DNA of 64,000 nucleotides from NCBI GenBank assembly GCA_947166305.1, contig CAMVDV010000001.1, positions 62,001 to 126,000 of the forward strand, written 5' to 3'. This DNA comes from an uncultured Prevotellaceae bacterium. GTDB taxonomy: Bacteria > Bacteroidota > Bacteroidia > Bacteroidales > Bacteroidaceae. This document shows positions 53,250-62,038 of the stretch, piece after piece. Position numbers and translations under genes: made by a program. Each line of letters opens with the position of its first letter. Position 1 is the stretch's first letter. A model generated the notes under the pieces. The model was not told where the DNA came from and ran no database searches. It saw only the letters and a program-made list of their open reading frames with translations.

Positions 53250-53433
53250 GGACTCAAAGCAGAGAAAGAAAAGAAGTTAAACAAAATAAATTATTAATTC
53301 CTCATAAGACATAGTTTTGATTCTTGATGCAGGTTGGCGAAGTCTAAAATAGCATACTACATATTATATATAGTAAGGTTGCAAAACCAAACATCGCATA
53401 GCCCAATTATGAATCGTGAATTATGAATTATGA

Positions 53434-53901
<468 letters not shown>

Positions 53902-53911
53902 CCTCTCCTCT

Positions 53912-53940
53912 GTCCTTTCCCTGGGGGAAGGACTTTATTT
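53912..53940 (+). terminator. Rho-independent terminator of the V-ATPase genes
   Basis: Stem GTCCTTTCCC / GGGGAAGGAC (53912-53921, 53924-53933) with a tight loop, followed by TTTATTT. Confidence 0.75.
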
Positions 53941-53968
53941 GGTAAACGATTAAATGTTAATTGACAAG

Positions 53969-54883
53969 ATGAAACCTACATTATTCCTTCTTGCAGCTGG
54001 CATGGGCAGCCGTTACGGTGGCCTCAAACAGCTCGACACGCTCGGTCCTCAAGGGCAGAGCATTATGGACTACAGCATCTATGATGCCATCCAAGCAGGC
54101 TTCGGCAAAGTGGTTTGGGTGATTCGTCATGACTTTGAAGAGCAGTTCCGCACACAAATCCTGTCGAAGTATGAGGGACACATCCCTTGCGAACTGTGTT
54201 TCCAGAGTTTGGACGCACTGCCCGAAGGCTTCACCGTTCCCGAAGGTCGCCAAAAGCCTTGGGGCACAAACCATGCTGTGATGATGGGCAAGGACGTCAT
54301 TAAGGAGCCTTTTGCCGTGCTCAATTGCGACGACTTCTACGACCGCGATGCCTTCCGCGTGATGGCAAAGTTCCTAAGCGAACTGCCCGAAGGCAGCAAG
54401 GGCAAGTACGCCATGGTGGGATTCCGTGTGGACAACACGCTGAGCGAAAGTGGCACAGTGAGCCGAGGCATCTGCGAGAATGACGAACAGACGCATTTGT
54501 TGACCGGTGTCGTTGAACGCACAAAGATAGAACGTCACAATGGAGTTGTGCAGTATCTTGACGAGAACGACCAGTGGGTAAGCATCCCCGACACCACGCC
54601 CGTCAGCATGAACTTCTGGGGCTTCACGCCCGACTACTTCCAGTACAGTGAGGATTTCTTCAAGAAGTTCCTTTCCGACCCGAAGAACCAACAGAACCTC
54701 AAGAGCGAGTTCTTCATTCCCTTGATGGTGGATCACCTCATCAAGACAGGGCAGGCCACCTGCGAAGTGCTCGACACGACGAGCAAATGGTTCGGTGTGA
54801 CCTATCCCGAAGACCGCCCCGAGGTCGTAGCAAAGCTTGCTGCACTGCACGAAGCTGGTCAGTATCCCGCACAGATGTTCTAA
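53969..54883 (+). CDS. Sugar-phosphate nucleotidyltransferase family protein
   Basis: A 304-residue cytoplasmic protein of the NTP_transferase family, expected to make an NDP-sugar or similar activated compound. The nucleotide-binding motif is MKPTLFLLAAGMGSRYGGLKQLD at the very start, which is why ATG 53969 is preferred to the one five codons upstream. AVLNCDDFYDRDAF near residue 116 supplies the metal-binding Asp. The later half (WGFTPDYFQYSEDFFKKFL, KSEFFIPLMVDHLI) is typical of a Bacteroidetes subgroup often annotated only as nucleotidyltransferase; the sugar is not known. A terminator follows directly. Confidence 0.87.
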   Translation: MKPTLFLLAAGMGSRYGGLKQLDTLGPQGQSIMDYSIYDAIQAGFGKVVWVIRHDFEEQFRTQILSKYEGHIPCELCFQSLDALPEGFTVPEGRQKPWGTNHAVMMGKDVIKEPFAVLNCDDFYDRDAFRVMAKFLSELPEGSKGKYAMVGFRVDNTLSESGTVSRGICENDEQTHLLTGVVERTKIERHNGVVQYLDENDQWVSIPDTTPVSMNFWGFTPDYFQYSEDFFKKFLSDPKNQQNLKSEFFIPLMVDHLIKTGQATCEVLDTTSKWFGVTYPEDRPEVVAKLAALHEAGQYPAQMF

Positions 54884-54889
54884 CCACGG

Positions 54890-54931
54890 AGAGGGCATAT
54901 CAGGCACGTTGCCACCGATATGCCCTCTTTC
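54890..54931 (+). terminator. Rho-independent terminator after the nucleotidyltransferase
   Basis: Twelve-bp stem AGAGGGCATATC / GATATGCCCTCT (54890-54901, 54917-54928) followed by TTTC. Confidence 0.8.
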
Positions 54932-54948
54932 ATATCCCGACGCCAGGA

Positions 54949-55036
54949 AACGCCGCGTGCGGCGATGGCAAACTTCGGCTGCGGCGATGGCAATCTCCGC
55001 GTGCGACGATGACCAACACCGCACGCGACGTTTACA
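54949..55036. repeat. 22-bp array, family A, locus 6 (4 units, 88 bp)
   Basis: Units start at 54949, 54971, 54993 and 55015; core CGCGTGCGGCGATGGCAA. The last unit is inverted relative to the others. It lies between the terminator at 54890 and the fucosidase gene. Confidence 0.85.
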
Positions 55037-55066
55037 AACACCTTCAATCCCAACAAACAATATCCT

Positions 55067-56374
55067 ATGAAACGACACCTCAACTTCCTCGGCATCATGC
55101 TTTCCCTGCTGATGCTTACGGCTTCGGCCCAGCCTCTGCGAGCCGCCGATGCCGACACCGAACGCATCCGACAAGAGTTCCAGGATCGCAAGTTCGGCAT
55201 CTTCCTCCATTGGGGAATTTACTCGATGCTGGCCAACGGCGAATGGGTGATGCACAACCGCAGCCTCGACCGCGACGAATATGCCAAGCTGGCGGGAGGC
55301 TTCTGCCCGTCCCGTTTCAATGCAAACGAGTGGGCAAAAATCTTCAAAGAGGCTGGCGCGAAGTACGTCACCTTCACCAGCAGACACCACGACGGCTTCT
55401 CGATGTGGGCAACGAAGCAAAGCCCGTACAACATCATCGACGCCACTCCCTTCAAACGCGACATTGTGGGTGAGCTTGCACAGGCTTGCCAGGAGCAAGA
55501 CCTCAAGCTCCATCTCTACTATAGCCACATGGACTGGCAGCGCACGGACTACCCGACGGGATGGTGCAAGAACTGCCCCCACGACCCTTCCACCACGGAC
55601 TGGGACTCCTATTACAACTTCATGAACCGTCAGCTCACAGAGCTTTTGACCAAATACGGCCCGATTGGAGCCATCTGGTTCGACGGCATGTGGGACCACA
55701 AGGAGAAGGAATTCGACTGGCGCCTCGGGGAACAATACGCCCTCATCAAGCGGCTGCAGCCCAACTGCCTCATCGGTAACAACCACCACGGACAGCCCAT
55801 CGGCATCGAAGACTTCCAGCTTTTCGAGCAAGACCTGCCGGGAGAAAACGCCGCTGGCTTCTCCGGAGAGCAGAAGCCGGCGCAGATTCCTCTGGAGACC
55901 TGCATGACGATGAACAACACCTGGGGCTATAGCATCACGGACAAAGGGTATAAGAGCGGCGACGACCTCATCAAGAAGCTCGTCACGGCTGCCGGTCTGA
56001 ACGCTAACTTCCTGCTCAACATCGGCCCGCGGCCTGACGGAACACTGCCCGACGAAGCCGTCGAGAGGCTGAAGCACATTGGCCGGTTCCTGAAAGCCAA
56101 CGGCGAATCCATCTACGGCACGCGCGGCGGCCCGGTTTCTCCGCAGGCCTGGGGCGTGACGACGCAGAAGGGAAACACCATCTTCATACACATACTTAAT
56201 AAAGTAGAAGGTGGAGAAATCCTCCTTCCCCTCACGGATAGGAAGCTCTCGAAAGTGGAAGTTTTCAACAATGGCACGCGCCTCAAGTTCAAGCGCGACA
56301 AGGAAGGCGTCCGCATCCAGCTCCCCGAGCAACCCGACGGCGTGGACTTCATCCTCAAGGCCACCATGAAGTGA
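55067..56374 (+). CDS. Alpha-L-fucosidase, GH29 family
   Basis: Exported glycoside hydrolase that releases L-fucose from glycans. The 435-residue protein has a signal peptide (about 1-26). The GH29 catalytic barrel shows FGIFLHWGIYSMLANGEW near residue 43, YVTFTSRHHDGFSMWATK near 99, and the nucleophile Asp in GPIGAIWFDGMWDHKE near 198. A small C-terminal beta domain (about 360-435) follows. The acid/base residue cannot be assigned with certainty by eye. It stands alone, next to udk, and is not in a visible polysaccharide-utilisation locus. Confidence 0.93.
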   Translation: MKRHLNFLGIMLSLLMLTASAQPLRAADADTERIRQEFQDRKFGIFLHWGIYSMLANGEWVMHNRSLDRDEYAKLAGGFCPSRFNANEWAKIFKEAGAKYVTFTSRHHDGFSMWATKQSPYNIIDATPFKRDIVGELAQACQEQDLKLHLYYSHMDWQRTDYPTGWCKNCPHDPSTTDWDSYYNFMNRQLTELLTKYGPIGAIWFDGMWDHKEKEFDWRLGEQYALIKRLQPNCLIGNNHHGQPIGIEDFQLFEQDLPGENAAGFSGEQKPAQIPLETCMTMNNTWGYSITDKGYKSGDDLIKKLVTAAGLNANFLLNIGPRPDGTLPDEAVERLKHIGRFLKANGESIYGTRGGPVSPQAWGVTTQKGNTIFIHILNKVEGGEILLPLTDRKLSKVEVFNNGTRLKFKRDKEGVRIQLPEQPDGVDFILKATMK

Positions 56375-56459
56375 AAGGTTAAAAAGTGAAAAGGTTAAAA
56401 GGTTAAAAGGGAAGGGAGAGAAATAGTAAATAGTAAATCGTCAAATTGTAACTGAGATA

Positions 56460-57071
56460 ATGTATATCATCGGCATCGCCGGCGGCACGGGCTCCGGCAA
56501 GACAACGGTCGTGAAGAAGATTCTTGAGACGCTTCCGACGGACCGTGTGGCGCTCATCCCACAGGATTCCTACTACAACGACACGACGCATCTCACGCCA
56601 GAGGAGCGCAAACGCATCAACTTTGACCACCCCGATGCCTTCGACTGGAAGCTCCTCACGCAGCAGATTCAGGCCTTGCGACAGGGAAAGAGCATCGAGC
56701 AGCCCACATACAGCTACCTCATCAGCAACCGACTGCCTGAGACTGTGCATGTGGAGCCGTGCGAGGTCATCATCATCGAGGGCATCATGGCGCTATGGAA
56801 AAAGCAGTTGCGCGACCTCATGGACTTGAAACTCTTCGTAGATGCCGACCCCGACGAGCGACTCATCCGTGTCATCCAGCGTGACACCGTGGAGCGCGGA
56901 CGCACAACGCAGATGGTGCTCGACAGATACCTCGACGTCCTGAAGCCCATGCACGAAGAGTTCATCGAGCCGACCAAGCGGTATGCCGACCTCATCATCC
57001 CGCAGGGAGGCAACAACCAGCAGGCCATCGAAATCATGCGCACCTATATTATCCATAGAATCAAGCCTTGA
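56460..57071 (+). CDS. udk: Uridine kinase
   Basis: Phosphorylates uridine and cytidine in pyrimidine salvage. The 203-residue cytoplasmic protein has the P-loop IGIAGGTGSGKTTVVKKI at residue 4, the YYNDTTHLTPEERKRINFDHPDAFDW segment near 38 and FVDADPDERLIRVIQRDTVERGRTTQMVLDRY near 120, all diagnostic for Udk. The preceding 85 bp are low complexity (AAAAGGTTAAAAGGTT). Its stop TGA overlaps the TTG start of the next gene, so the two are coupled. Confidence 0.95.
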   Translation: MYIIGIAGGTGSGKTTVVKKILETLPTDRVALIPQDSYYNDTTHLTPEERKRINFDHPDAFDWKLLTQQIQALRQGKSIEQPTYSYLISNRLPETVHVEPCEVIIIEGIMALWKKQLRDLMDLKLFVDADPDERLIRVIQRDTVERGRTTQMVLDRYLDVLKPMHEEFIEPTKRYADLIIPQGGNNQQAIEIMRTYIIHRIKP

Positions 57072-58234
57072 AGCCCCACCTCCTTCTTCTCCTCCTCCTC
57101 GTTTCCTGCACTGCAAAACAGGAGAAGCCGACGTCCGTCCTCTTCGCAGATAATGCGGAGGAGGCGGACGCCTCGCCATATTACGACCTGCACGAAATCC
57201 AGTCGAGCGGCACTATCATAGCGGGGACATTGAGCGGGCCGGACACCTACTTCGAGTACCACGGCCGGGAGATGGGACAGCAGTTCGTGCTGGCAGAGGC
57301 TTTTGCGCAGAGCATAGGCGCCCGCCTCCAGATGGAAATCTCCCCAGACACAGCGACGCTCATGAGGAAACTTCAGGCAGGAGAGATAGACTTCATCGCC
57401 CTCGAGATGCCGGAGTGGAAGGTGAGAGACGATGCCTCTCTGCTCCGAAAAGCCATCCAGGAGTGGTGGAAGCCCGACCGCATCCGGCAGATAGAGAGCA
57501 GGGCCAGCGTTGCTACCGTCACCGTCCGACGCCATGTCCGCCCGGTCATGCAGGACGCAGCGCACGGCATCATCTCGGCCTACGACGACCTCTTCCGCCG
57601 CTACAGCACGTCGGCTGGCTGGGACTGGCGGCTCCTGGCGGCCATGTGCTATCAGGAATCGGGCTTCGACCCGCAGGCCGTCTCGTCGATGGGTGCGGTG
57701 GGACTGATGCAACTGCTCCCCTCCACGGCCGATGCGATGGGCGTTCCTGCCGACAAACGCTTCGACCCGGAGCAGAACATCTCGGCCTCGGCGCGCTACA
57801 TCAGGAAGGTGAGCCAGGCATTCTCCGACATCACCGACGGCGAGCAACGCATCCGCTTCACTCTGGCTGCTTACAACGGGGGCACAGGCCATGTGAAGGA
57901 CGCGCAGACGCTGACCCGTAAGGCTGGCCACGACCCTCAGGTCTGGCAGAACGTGGCACCCTTCATCCTGCGCCTTGCCGACCCTCGCTACTACAGGGAC
58001 CCCGATGTGCTCAATGGCTACATGCGTGGCAGCGAGACGGAGGCTTACGTCCGCCTCATCATGGAGCGCTGGAACCAGTATCGGGGCAGTGCCCGCAGCT
58101 ACAGCACGGGCAGCACTCCGGCGCCGGCAAAGAGGAGTCTGCACGACGGCGAGTACAAGAGTGCCGTCAAGACAGCCGACGAGTGGATGCAGGAAAGGGA
58201 TGATTCCGCCAAAGCCCAAACGCCTGAGCCGTAG
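57068..58234 (+). CDS. MltF-like lytic transglycosylase lipoprotein
   Basis: Predicted envelope murein-degrading enzyme of 388 residues. The start is a TTG that overlaps the udk stop (TTGA); it gives MKPHLLLLLLLVSCTAKQ, a lipoprotein signal with Cys14. Residues about 40-160 resemble a shortened periplasmic substrate-binding domain (GTIIAGTLSGPDTYFEYHGREMG). Residues 185-330 form the SLT catalytic domain with WDWRLLAAMCYQESGFDPQAVSSMGAVGLMQLLPSTA, where the Glu of QESGF is the catalytic residue, and RFTLAAYNGGTGHVKDAQ. The C-terminal tail is low complexity. Confidence 0.88.
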   Translation: MKPHLLLLLLLVSCTAKQEKPTSVLFADNAEEADASPYYDLHEIQSSGTIIAGTLSGPDTYFEYHGREMGQQFVLAEAFAQSIGARLQMEISPDTATLMRKLQAGEIDFIALEMPEWKVRDDASLLRKAIQEWWKPDRIRQIESRASVATVTVRRHVRPVMQDAAHGIISAYDDLFRRYSTSAGWDWRLLAAMCYQESGFDPQAVSSMGAVGLMQLLPSTADAMGVPADKRFDPEQNISASARYIRKVSQAFSDITDGEQRIRFTLAAYNGGTGHVKDAQTLTRKAGHDPQVWQNVAPFILRLADPRYYRDPDVLNGYMRGSETEAYVRLIMERWNQYRGSARSYSTGSTPAPAKRSLHDGEYKSAVKTADEWMQERDDSAKAQTPEP

Positions 58235-58319
58235 CGGACTGCAAGATTATAAGACAACGAATTGGACGGATTAAAAGGATGAGCAGGCATTGATGTTAGG
58301 CGAAATTTGTTTGTGCCGA

Positions 58320-58407
58320 AACCCCTGTAGCCTTCTCCCGATAGCCCTGCACGTTTCTCCCGATAACCTTACGGCCTTCCTGCGATAACCCTACAGATGT
58401 CCTTCTG
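58320..58407. repeat. 22-bp array, family B, locus 2 (4 units, 88 bp)
   Basis: Units start at 58320, 58342, 58364 and 58386; core AACCCTGYASSCTTCTCCCG. The last unit pairs with adjacent sequence (58386-58400 with 58409-58423, 15 bp around TAACCCTRCAGA) to form a hairpin. Confidence 0.8.
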
Positions 58408-58427
58408 TACGTCTGCAGGGTTAGTCT

Positions 58428-58690
58428 TCAGAGGGCGCCGGGTGTGCCCTGATGCTTCTTTCTCCATTCGGCGGCACGGACGGCGATGTTGCGGCGCAGG
58501 CACTGGCTGTAGAGCCAAGGCTCGCAGCCCTGTGTCGAGAATCACAAGCGTCTGCTGCCCGACGGGTGTCACTTCCTGTCCGCCATCCTCCGCAGGACCT
58601 TCCAGACCCTCAGAGCATGAGGATATCATCACTGTGCTGCACATTGCCACGGCAGCGAGAATTATCTTGTATGTCTTTAAGTATGTCTTT
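58428..58690 (-). pseudogene. Possible decayed lipoprotein gene
   Basis: On the minus strand a frame reading TYKIILAAVAMCSTVMISSC looks like a lipoprotein signal peptide without its start codon. It continues SEGLEGPAEDGGQEVTPVGQ and then loses protein-like character. A second frame from about 58530 reads CEPWLYSQCLRRNIAVRAAE and stops at 58428-58430. This suggests one small gene with a frameshift whose 5' end was replaced by the adjoining inverted-repeat element. It could also be chance. Confidence 0.35.
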
Positions 58691-58696
58691 TATTGG

Positions 58697-59066
58697 TGTC
58701 CGCTAAAACTTTTTATTGCCATAGAAATGGCTTTCAATCGCTGAATATATGCGATGTCGAGTTGTCTTTTTCGAAAGTAAGCCCCTAATCACTTATTATT
58801 CTGCAAATTCCATCGGCTGTCCGCTAAAACGAACTTATAAAAGCAAGATGGGCATCCCAAAATTTGCTTTTGGAAGCCTTTAGCGGCTGACTATGGAGTA
58901 AAATAGTTCTATGGTATGGCTATATTTCGTTATCAGGAACGGCTGTCCGCTAAAAAAGAAGGGATATGATGTATGGAGGGGGCTTACTTTTCAAAAATAG
59001 AATCCGCAACGCCTGTTTATCGACATTGCGGACGATTTTTTGCGCTCATAAAACTTTTAGCGGACA
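58697..59066. mobile_element. Nested inverted-repeat element with TGTCCGCTAAAA ends
   Basis: TGTCCGCTAAAA occurs at 58697-58708, 58818-58829 and 58944-58955, and its reverse complement at 59055-59066. GAAAGTAAGCCCC (near 58772) and GGGGCTTACTTTTC (near 58980) form a second inverted pair. The whole is flanked by imperfect direct repeats TATGTCTTTTATT (58682) and TATGTCTTTATT (59073), as expected for an insertion. No transposase is encoded. Confidence 0.6.
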
Positions 59067-59110
59067 GCAATATATGTCTTTATTTTCATCTTTGGGTTAT
59101 TGTTTTATTC

Positions 59111-59707
59111 TTAGGCCTCTGAACCTACATGCTCAGCGAGCCATTGGCATAGGGCCTCAACCTGTTCCTTGGTGTTGCCCATGAATACGGCGCACTCCTT
59201 GTGCCCCTCAAACTGTGGCTCAACGCCCTTCATGGCGCTGAGGGCTGCTACGGTGACCAGTTCGCGCTGTGCCGGGGTGAGATCCTCGCAGGCATAGATG
59301 TCGCCGAAGAGGTGGGATTTCATGTAATAGTCCGCCTGGGGGCAGAAAGTGTAGTCCCATGGCGTTCCACCCTCGTCGCGTGTCTGCATCTCCGTGCCGA
59401 GCTTGAGCGCCAAGGCTGCGTCGTCCCAGGCAGCAGGGCGCGAGAAGGGCTTGCCCGGAGCGTCCTTTATCCCCCGTTCTTCCCTTTCCGAAAGCACTTT
59501 TTCCAGCACGCCCAGGGCATTCAGCGAGCGCGGAAAACCCGTGTAGGCATAGAGTTGTGAGAAGGCATCCTTCAGCTCGCCAATGGTCACGCCGCAGTCC
59601 AGGGCCTTGCCGATGGCAGGCCTCAGCGCATCGAGCCTGCCGCTTGCCTCAAGCGCGGCGCAGGCACATAGCCGTAGCATCTGTTCTGATATGATTGAAT
59701 TTTTCAT
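59111..59707 (-). CDS. Carboxymuconolactone decarboxylase (CMD) family protein
   Basis: A 198-residue cytoplasmic protein with two CMD-like halves: GVTIGELKDAFSQLYAYTGFPRSLNALGVL (about 39-68) and LTPAQRELVTVAALSAMKGVEPQFEGHKECAVFMGNT (about 143-179). The family includes AhpD-like peroxidases and gamma-carboxymuconolactone decarboxylases. The usual CxxC pair of AhpD is missing here, so a peroxidase function is doubtful. Its -7 element at 59973-59980 implies a leader of about 260 nt that contains a 22-bp array. Confidence 0.85.
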   Translation of the reverse strand: MKNSIISEQMLRLCACAALEASGRLDALRPAIGKALDCGVTIGELKDAFSQLYAYTGFPRSLNALGVLEKVLSEREERGIKDAPGKPFSRPAAWDDAALALKLGTEMQTRDEGGTPWDYTFCPQADYYMKSHLFGDIYACEDLTPAQRELVTVAALSAMKGVEPQFEGHKECAVFMGNTKEQVEALCQWLAEHVGSEA

Positions 59708-59826
59708 GGTTAATTGATATTTTTACTCGAAGAGGCGCACCATCCGATGCGCCTTTTCATTTCTTGATACTCCTTTCTCATGGCCTGAGCACTCTCATGC
59801 TGTATCCCCGGCAAGCGGTTTCGTAT

Positions 59827-59914
59827 GACGCCGCAGGCGGAGATTGCAAACGTCGCAGGCAGCGATGCCAAACGTCGCACGCGAGGATTGCAAACTCCGC
59901 ACGCGGCAGGCTGT
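59827..59914. repeat. 22-bp array, family A, locus 7 (4 units, 88 bp)
   Basis: Units start at 59827, 59849, 59871 and 59893; core AACGTCGCACGCGAGGATTG. It lies in the predicted leader of the CMD gene. Confidence 0.85.
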
Positions 59915-59972
59915 CAGTCCTCCTTGCGAGGGTGCGATAATACTTGTAGATGATGTATATGGTATTGCGCCG

Positions 59973-59980
59973 CAAAGTTA
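59973..59980 (-). promoter_or_regulatory. Candidate -7 element for the CMD gene (TAACTTTG)
   Basis: Plus-strand CAAAGTTA preceded by GCCG on the plus strand, in the same context as other promoters here. Confidence 0.55.
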
Positions 59981-60024
59981 GTTCTTTCTTCTTAAATTCC
60001 GTACAGGTATGCCAGAAAATAATC

Positions 60025-60133
60025 GTCTATTAGCAGTTAATTAAAAACTACTGCTGAATAGACGGCAATTCACGAGTGGATGAATCGCCATTTACTAACG
60101 GGTGGATGCCGATTTACCCGTGCATGGTTTTTC
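60025..60133. repeat. Hairpin plus 22-bp array, family G (4 units, 88 bp at 60046-60133)
   Basis: CGTCTATTAGCAGT (60025) pairs with ACTGCTGAATAGACG (to 60064) with one bulge. Overlapping it, units start at 60046, 60068, 60090 and 60112. The middle two share ATTYACNARYGGRTGAAT-like sequence and are related to family H. Confidence 0.7.
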
Positions 60134-60274
60134 TTCGGCATGGCAGAGCTCTCTGCACTATGCGTGTCTACTTAACTACAAACGGAGTGGAACTCCCGAA
60201 ACGTGAATGATAAAAAATTTCGGCACTCTGCCCTCATTTTTGATTTTTAATTTTCGGTTTTTGATTTTTCTTCG

Positions 60275-60282
60275 TACCTTTG
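60275..60282 (+). promoter_or_regulatory. Candidate -7 element for the Crp/Fnr gene (TACCTTTG)
   Basis: TACCTTTG, 23 bp before the start codon. Confidence 0.6.
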
Positions 60283-60305
60283 TGCTGTAAAACATAAAGG
60301 AAGCG

Positions 60306-60995
60306 ATGAAAAACAAAGAAGAAGTGCTCTCCAAGTTGCCCGACCTGGCAAGCGTGCTGACCGCATCGGAGCGCAGGCAAGTGCTCAGCGTAATGAAAGT
60401 GGAAACATTCAAGAAGAACGAACCCATCTACAGCGAAGGCGACGTGCCGTCGCATCTGCTCTGCCTCATCAGCGGCAAAGTGAAGATATACAAGGACGGA
60501 GTGGGCGGCAGGGCACAGATAGTGAGAGTGCTGAATGCGGTGGAATACTTCGGCTTCCGTGCTGCCTTTGCCGGCGAGGACTACGTCACGTCCGCAGCAG
60601 CCTTCGAGCCTTCCGTCATTGCCTGCATTCCCATCACGCTCATCCAGGACCTCGTCATGCGCAACGCACGGCTCGGATGGTTCTTCATCCACAGGCTCGC
60701 CACCGCCCTCGGCAAGAGCGACGCCCGCACCGTAGGGCTCACGCAGAAGCACATACGCGGACGTCTGGCAGAGAGCATACTCTTCCTCAAGGACAGCTAC
60801 GGCACAGAGGACGACGGCGAGACACTGAGCATCAAACCGAGCCGCGAGGACATGGCCAACCTTAGCAACATGACGACAAGCAACGCCATACGCACGCTCA
60901 GCACTTTCGCACAGGAAAACCTCATCTCTCTCGACGGTCGCAAGATAAGAATCCTCGACGAACCTGCCCTCCAGAAAATATCCCGCATCGGCTGA
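60306..60995 (+). CDS. Crp/Fnr family transcriptional regulator
   Basis: A 229-residue DNA-binding protein with an N-terminal cyclic-nucleotide-binding-type beta-roll (about 25-130: FKKNEPIYSEGDVPSHLLCLISGKVKIYKDG) and a C-terminal winged helix (about 150-215: RGRLAESILFLKDSYG, SREDMANLSNMTTSNAIRTLSTFAQENLISLDGRKIRI). No Fnr-type cysteine cluster is present at the N-terminus, so oxygen sensing through an iron-sulfur cluster is unlikely. The effector is unknown. The RAYT element lies immediately downstream. Confidence 0.92.
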   Translation: MKNKEEVLSKLPDLASVLTASERRQVLSVMKVETFKKNEPIYSEGDVPSHLLCLISGKVKIYKDGVGGRAQIVRVLNAVEYFGFRAAFAGEDYVTSAAAFEPSVIACIPITLIQDLVMRNARLGWFFIHRLATALGKSDARTVGLTQKHIRGRLAESILFLKDSYGTEDDGETLSIKPSREDMANLSNMTTSNAIRTLSTFAQENLISLDGRKIRILDEPALQKISRIG

Positions 60996-61016
60996 ACACA
61001 TTGACCATTGACCGTT

Positions 61017-61158
61017 CTGGCGGATTTGCAATCCGCCAGCAATGAATATAAGCATTTGCAATGCGAAGAAAGATGTTAATATAGTAAGATAAGATGATGA
61101 CAAGCGTATCGGATTATAAATCCTTATATTCAATGCGGTCGGATTGCAAATCCGACCG
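61017..61158. mobile_element. Solo (non-autonomous) copy of the RAYT element, 142 bp
   Basis: Bounded by hairpin A (CTGGCGGATTTGCAATCCGC.., 61017-61039) and hairpin B (CGGTCGGATTGCAAATCCG.., 61136-61158), with a third small hairpin GGATTATAAATCC at 61111-61123. The interior keeps GTTAATATAGTAAGATAAG, which corresponds to the last codons and stop of the transposase gene in the full element. It lacks the 528-bp coding part. Confidence 0.88.
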
Positions 61159-61192
61159 AACAAATGCATCGACACTCGTTCCTGCCCCCGTT

Positions 61193-61862
61193 CTGGCGGA
61201 TTTGTAATCCGCCAGCAATGAATATAAGCATTTGCAATGCGAAGAAAAACAAATTCAGTATGTCTGCTTTAACTCGTGATCTTTATTTCATCACATCGAC
61301 TGTGGTTGACTGGATGGACGTCTTCACACGCCCGCTATATAAGCACATTCTGGTCGACTCGTTGGCCTACTGTCAGGCAAGCAAGGGCCTCGACATTTAT
61401 GCTTGGGTGCTGATGACCAACCATCTGCACCTGATTGCAGGCATGAGGGACGGCATCGCACTTGGCGATGTGCTCCGTGATTTCAAGAAGTTCACGAGCA
61501 AGAAAGTTGTTGGCGCAATCCAAGAGAACATACAGGAAAGCAGGAAAGAGTGGCTTCTCAGCAGATTCTGTTTCCGGGCAGCCAATGACAAGAAGATAAA
61601 GAATTTCAAGTTTTGGCAGGAAGAGAGCCATATAGAACAAGTCAACACATTTGAATTCTTCAAGCAAAAGCTCGACTACATACACAACAATCCCGTAAGA
61701 CAAGAGTTCGTGGAGCGACCAGAAGACTATCTTTATAGCTCTGCGCGCAATTATGCAGGCCTCAACGGACTCATAGAAGTTAATGTAATAAGATAAGATG
61801 ACGACAAGCGTATCGGATTATAAATCCTTATATTCCATGCGGTCGGATTGCAAATCCGACCG
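61193..61862 (+). mobile_element. Full RAYT element (hairpin A - transposase - hairpin B)
   Basis: Hairpin A 61193-61215, transposase gene 61260-61796, small hairpin near 61815-61827, hairpin B 61840-61862. The length is 670 bp, exactly 528 bp longer than the solo copies on either side. The 34-bp spacers to the neighbours (61159-61192 and 61863-61896) are also similar, so the three copies are in tandem at 176- and 704-bp steps. Confidence 0.88.
61260..61796 (+). CDS. REP-associated tyrosine transposase (RAYT, IS200/IS605-like Y1)
   Basis: A 178-residue HUH/Y1 transposase that acts on single-stranded DNA hairpins. The HUH motif is in VLMTNHLHLIAGM near residue 51, and the catalytic tyrosine fits QKLDYIHNNPVRQEFVERPE near 140, followed by the RAYT signature EDYLYSSARNYAG. 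ATG 61260 (MSALTRDLYFITSTVVDWMD) is chosen; earlier in-frame ATGs lie in the flanking hairpin repeat. The last five codons and the stop belong to sequence shared with the solo elements. Hairpins A and B are the expected REP substrates. Confidence 0.92.
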   Translation: MSALTRDLYFITSTVVDWMDVFTRPLYKHILVDSLAYCQASKGLDIYAWVLMTNHLHLIAGMRDGIALGDVLRDFKKFTSKKVVGAIQENIQESRKEWLLSRFCFRAANDKKIKNFKFWQEESHIEQVNTFEFFKQKLDYIHNNPVRQEFVERPEDYLYSSARNYAGLNGLIEVNVIR

Positions 61863-61896
61863 AACAAATGCGGCGATACTTGTTCCTGCTCCCGTT

Positions 61897-62038
61897 CTGG
61901 CGGATTTGTAATCCGCCAGCAATGAATATAAGCATTTGCAATGCAAAGAAAGATATTAATATAGAAAGACAAGATGATAATAAGCGTATCGGATTATAAA
62001 TCCTTATATTCCAAGCGGTCGGATTGCAAATCCGACCG
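61897..62038. mobile_element. Second solo copy of the RAYT element, 142 bp, plus a partial third end
   Basis: Hairpin A 61897-61919, small hairpin near 61991-62003, hairpin B 62016-62038, same length as the copy at 61017. A degenerate further hairpin A lies at 62070-62092 and its tail runs to about 62129, right up to the signal-peptide codons of the following hydrolase gene. Confidence 0.85.

Larger units (their letters stand above)
58235..59110. other. Gene-poor stretch with repeats and decayed sequence
   Basis: About 875 bp with no intact gene. It holds the 22-bp array at 58320-58407 and a hairpin next to it, a possible broken lipoprotein gene on the minus strand (58428-58690), and a nested inverted-repeat element with TGTCCGCTAAAA ends (58697-59066). 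Confidence 0.75.

Noticed and set aside
58397..58744. Plus-strand frames over 58397-58744
   Set aside because: They overlap repeats and lack protein-like features; the minus strand gives a better, though broken, lipoprotein-like reading.
59778..59975. Second possible leader peptide (Tyr/Ile-rich) before the CMD gene
   Set aside because: Its first codon overlaps the promoter element, there is no ATG, and the CMD gene has no link to Tyr or Ile synthesis.
61164..61259. Longer N-terminus for the RAYT transposase
   Set aside because: The upstream codons lie in the hairpin A repeat and the text is unlike RAYT proteins, which begin close to MSALTRDLYF.
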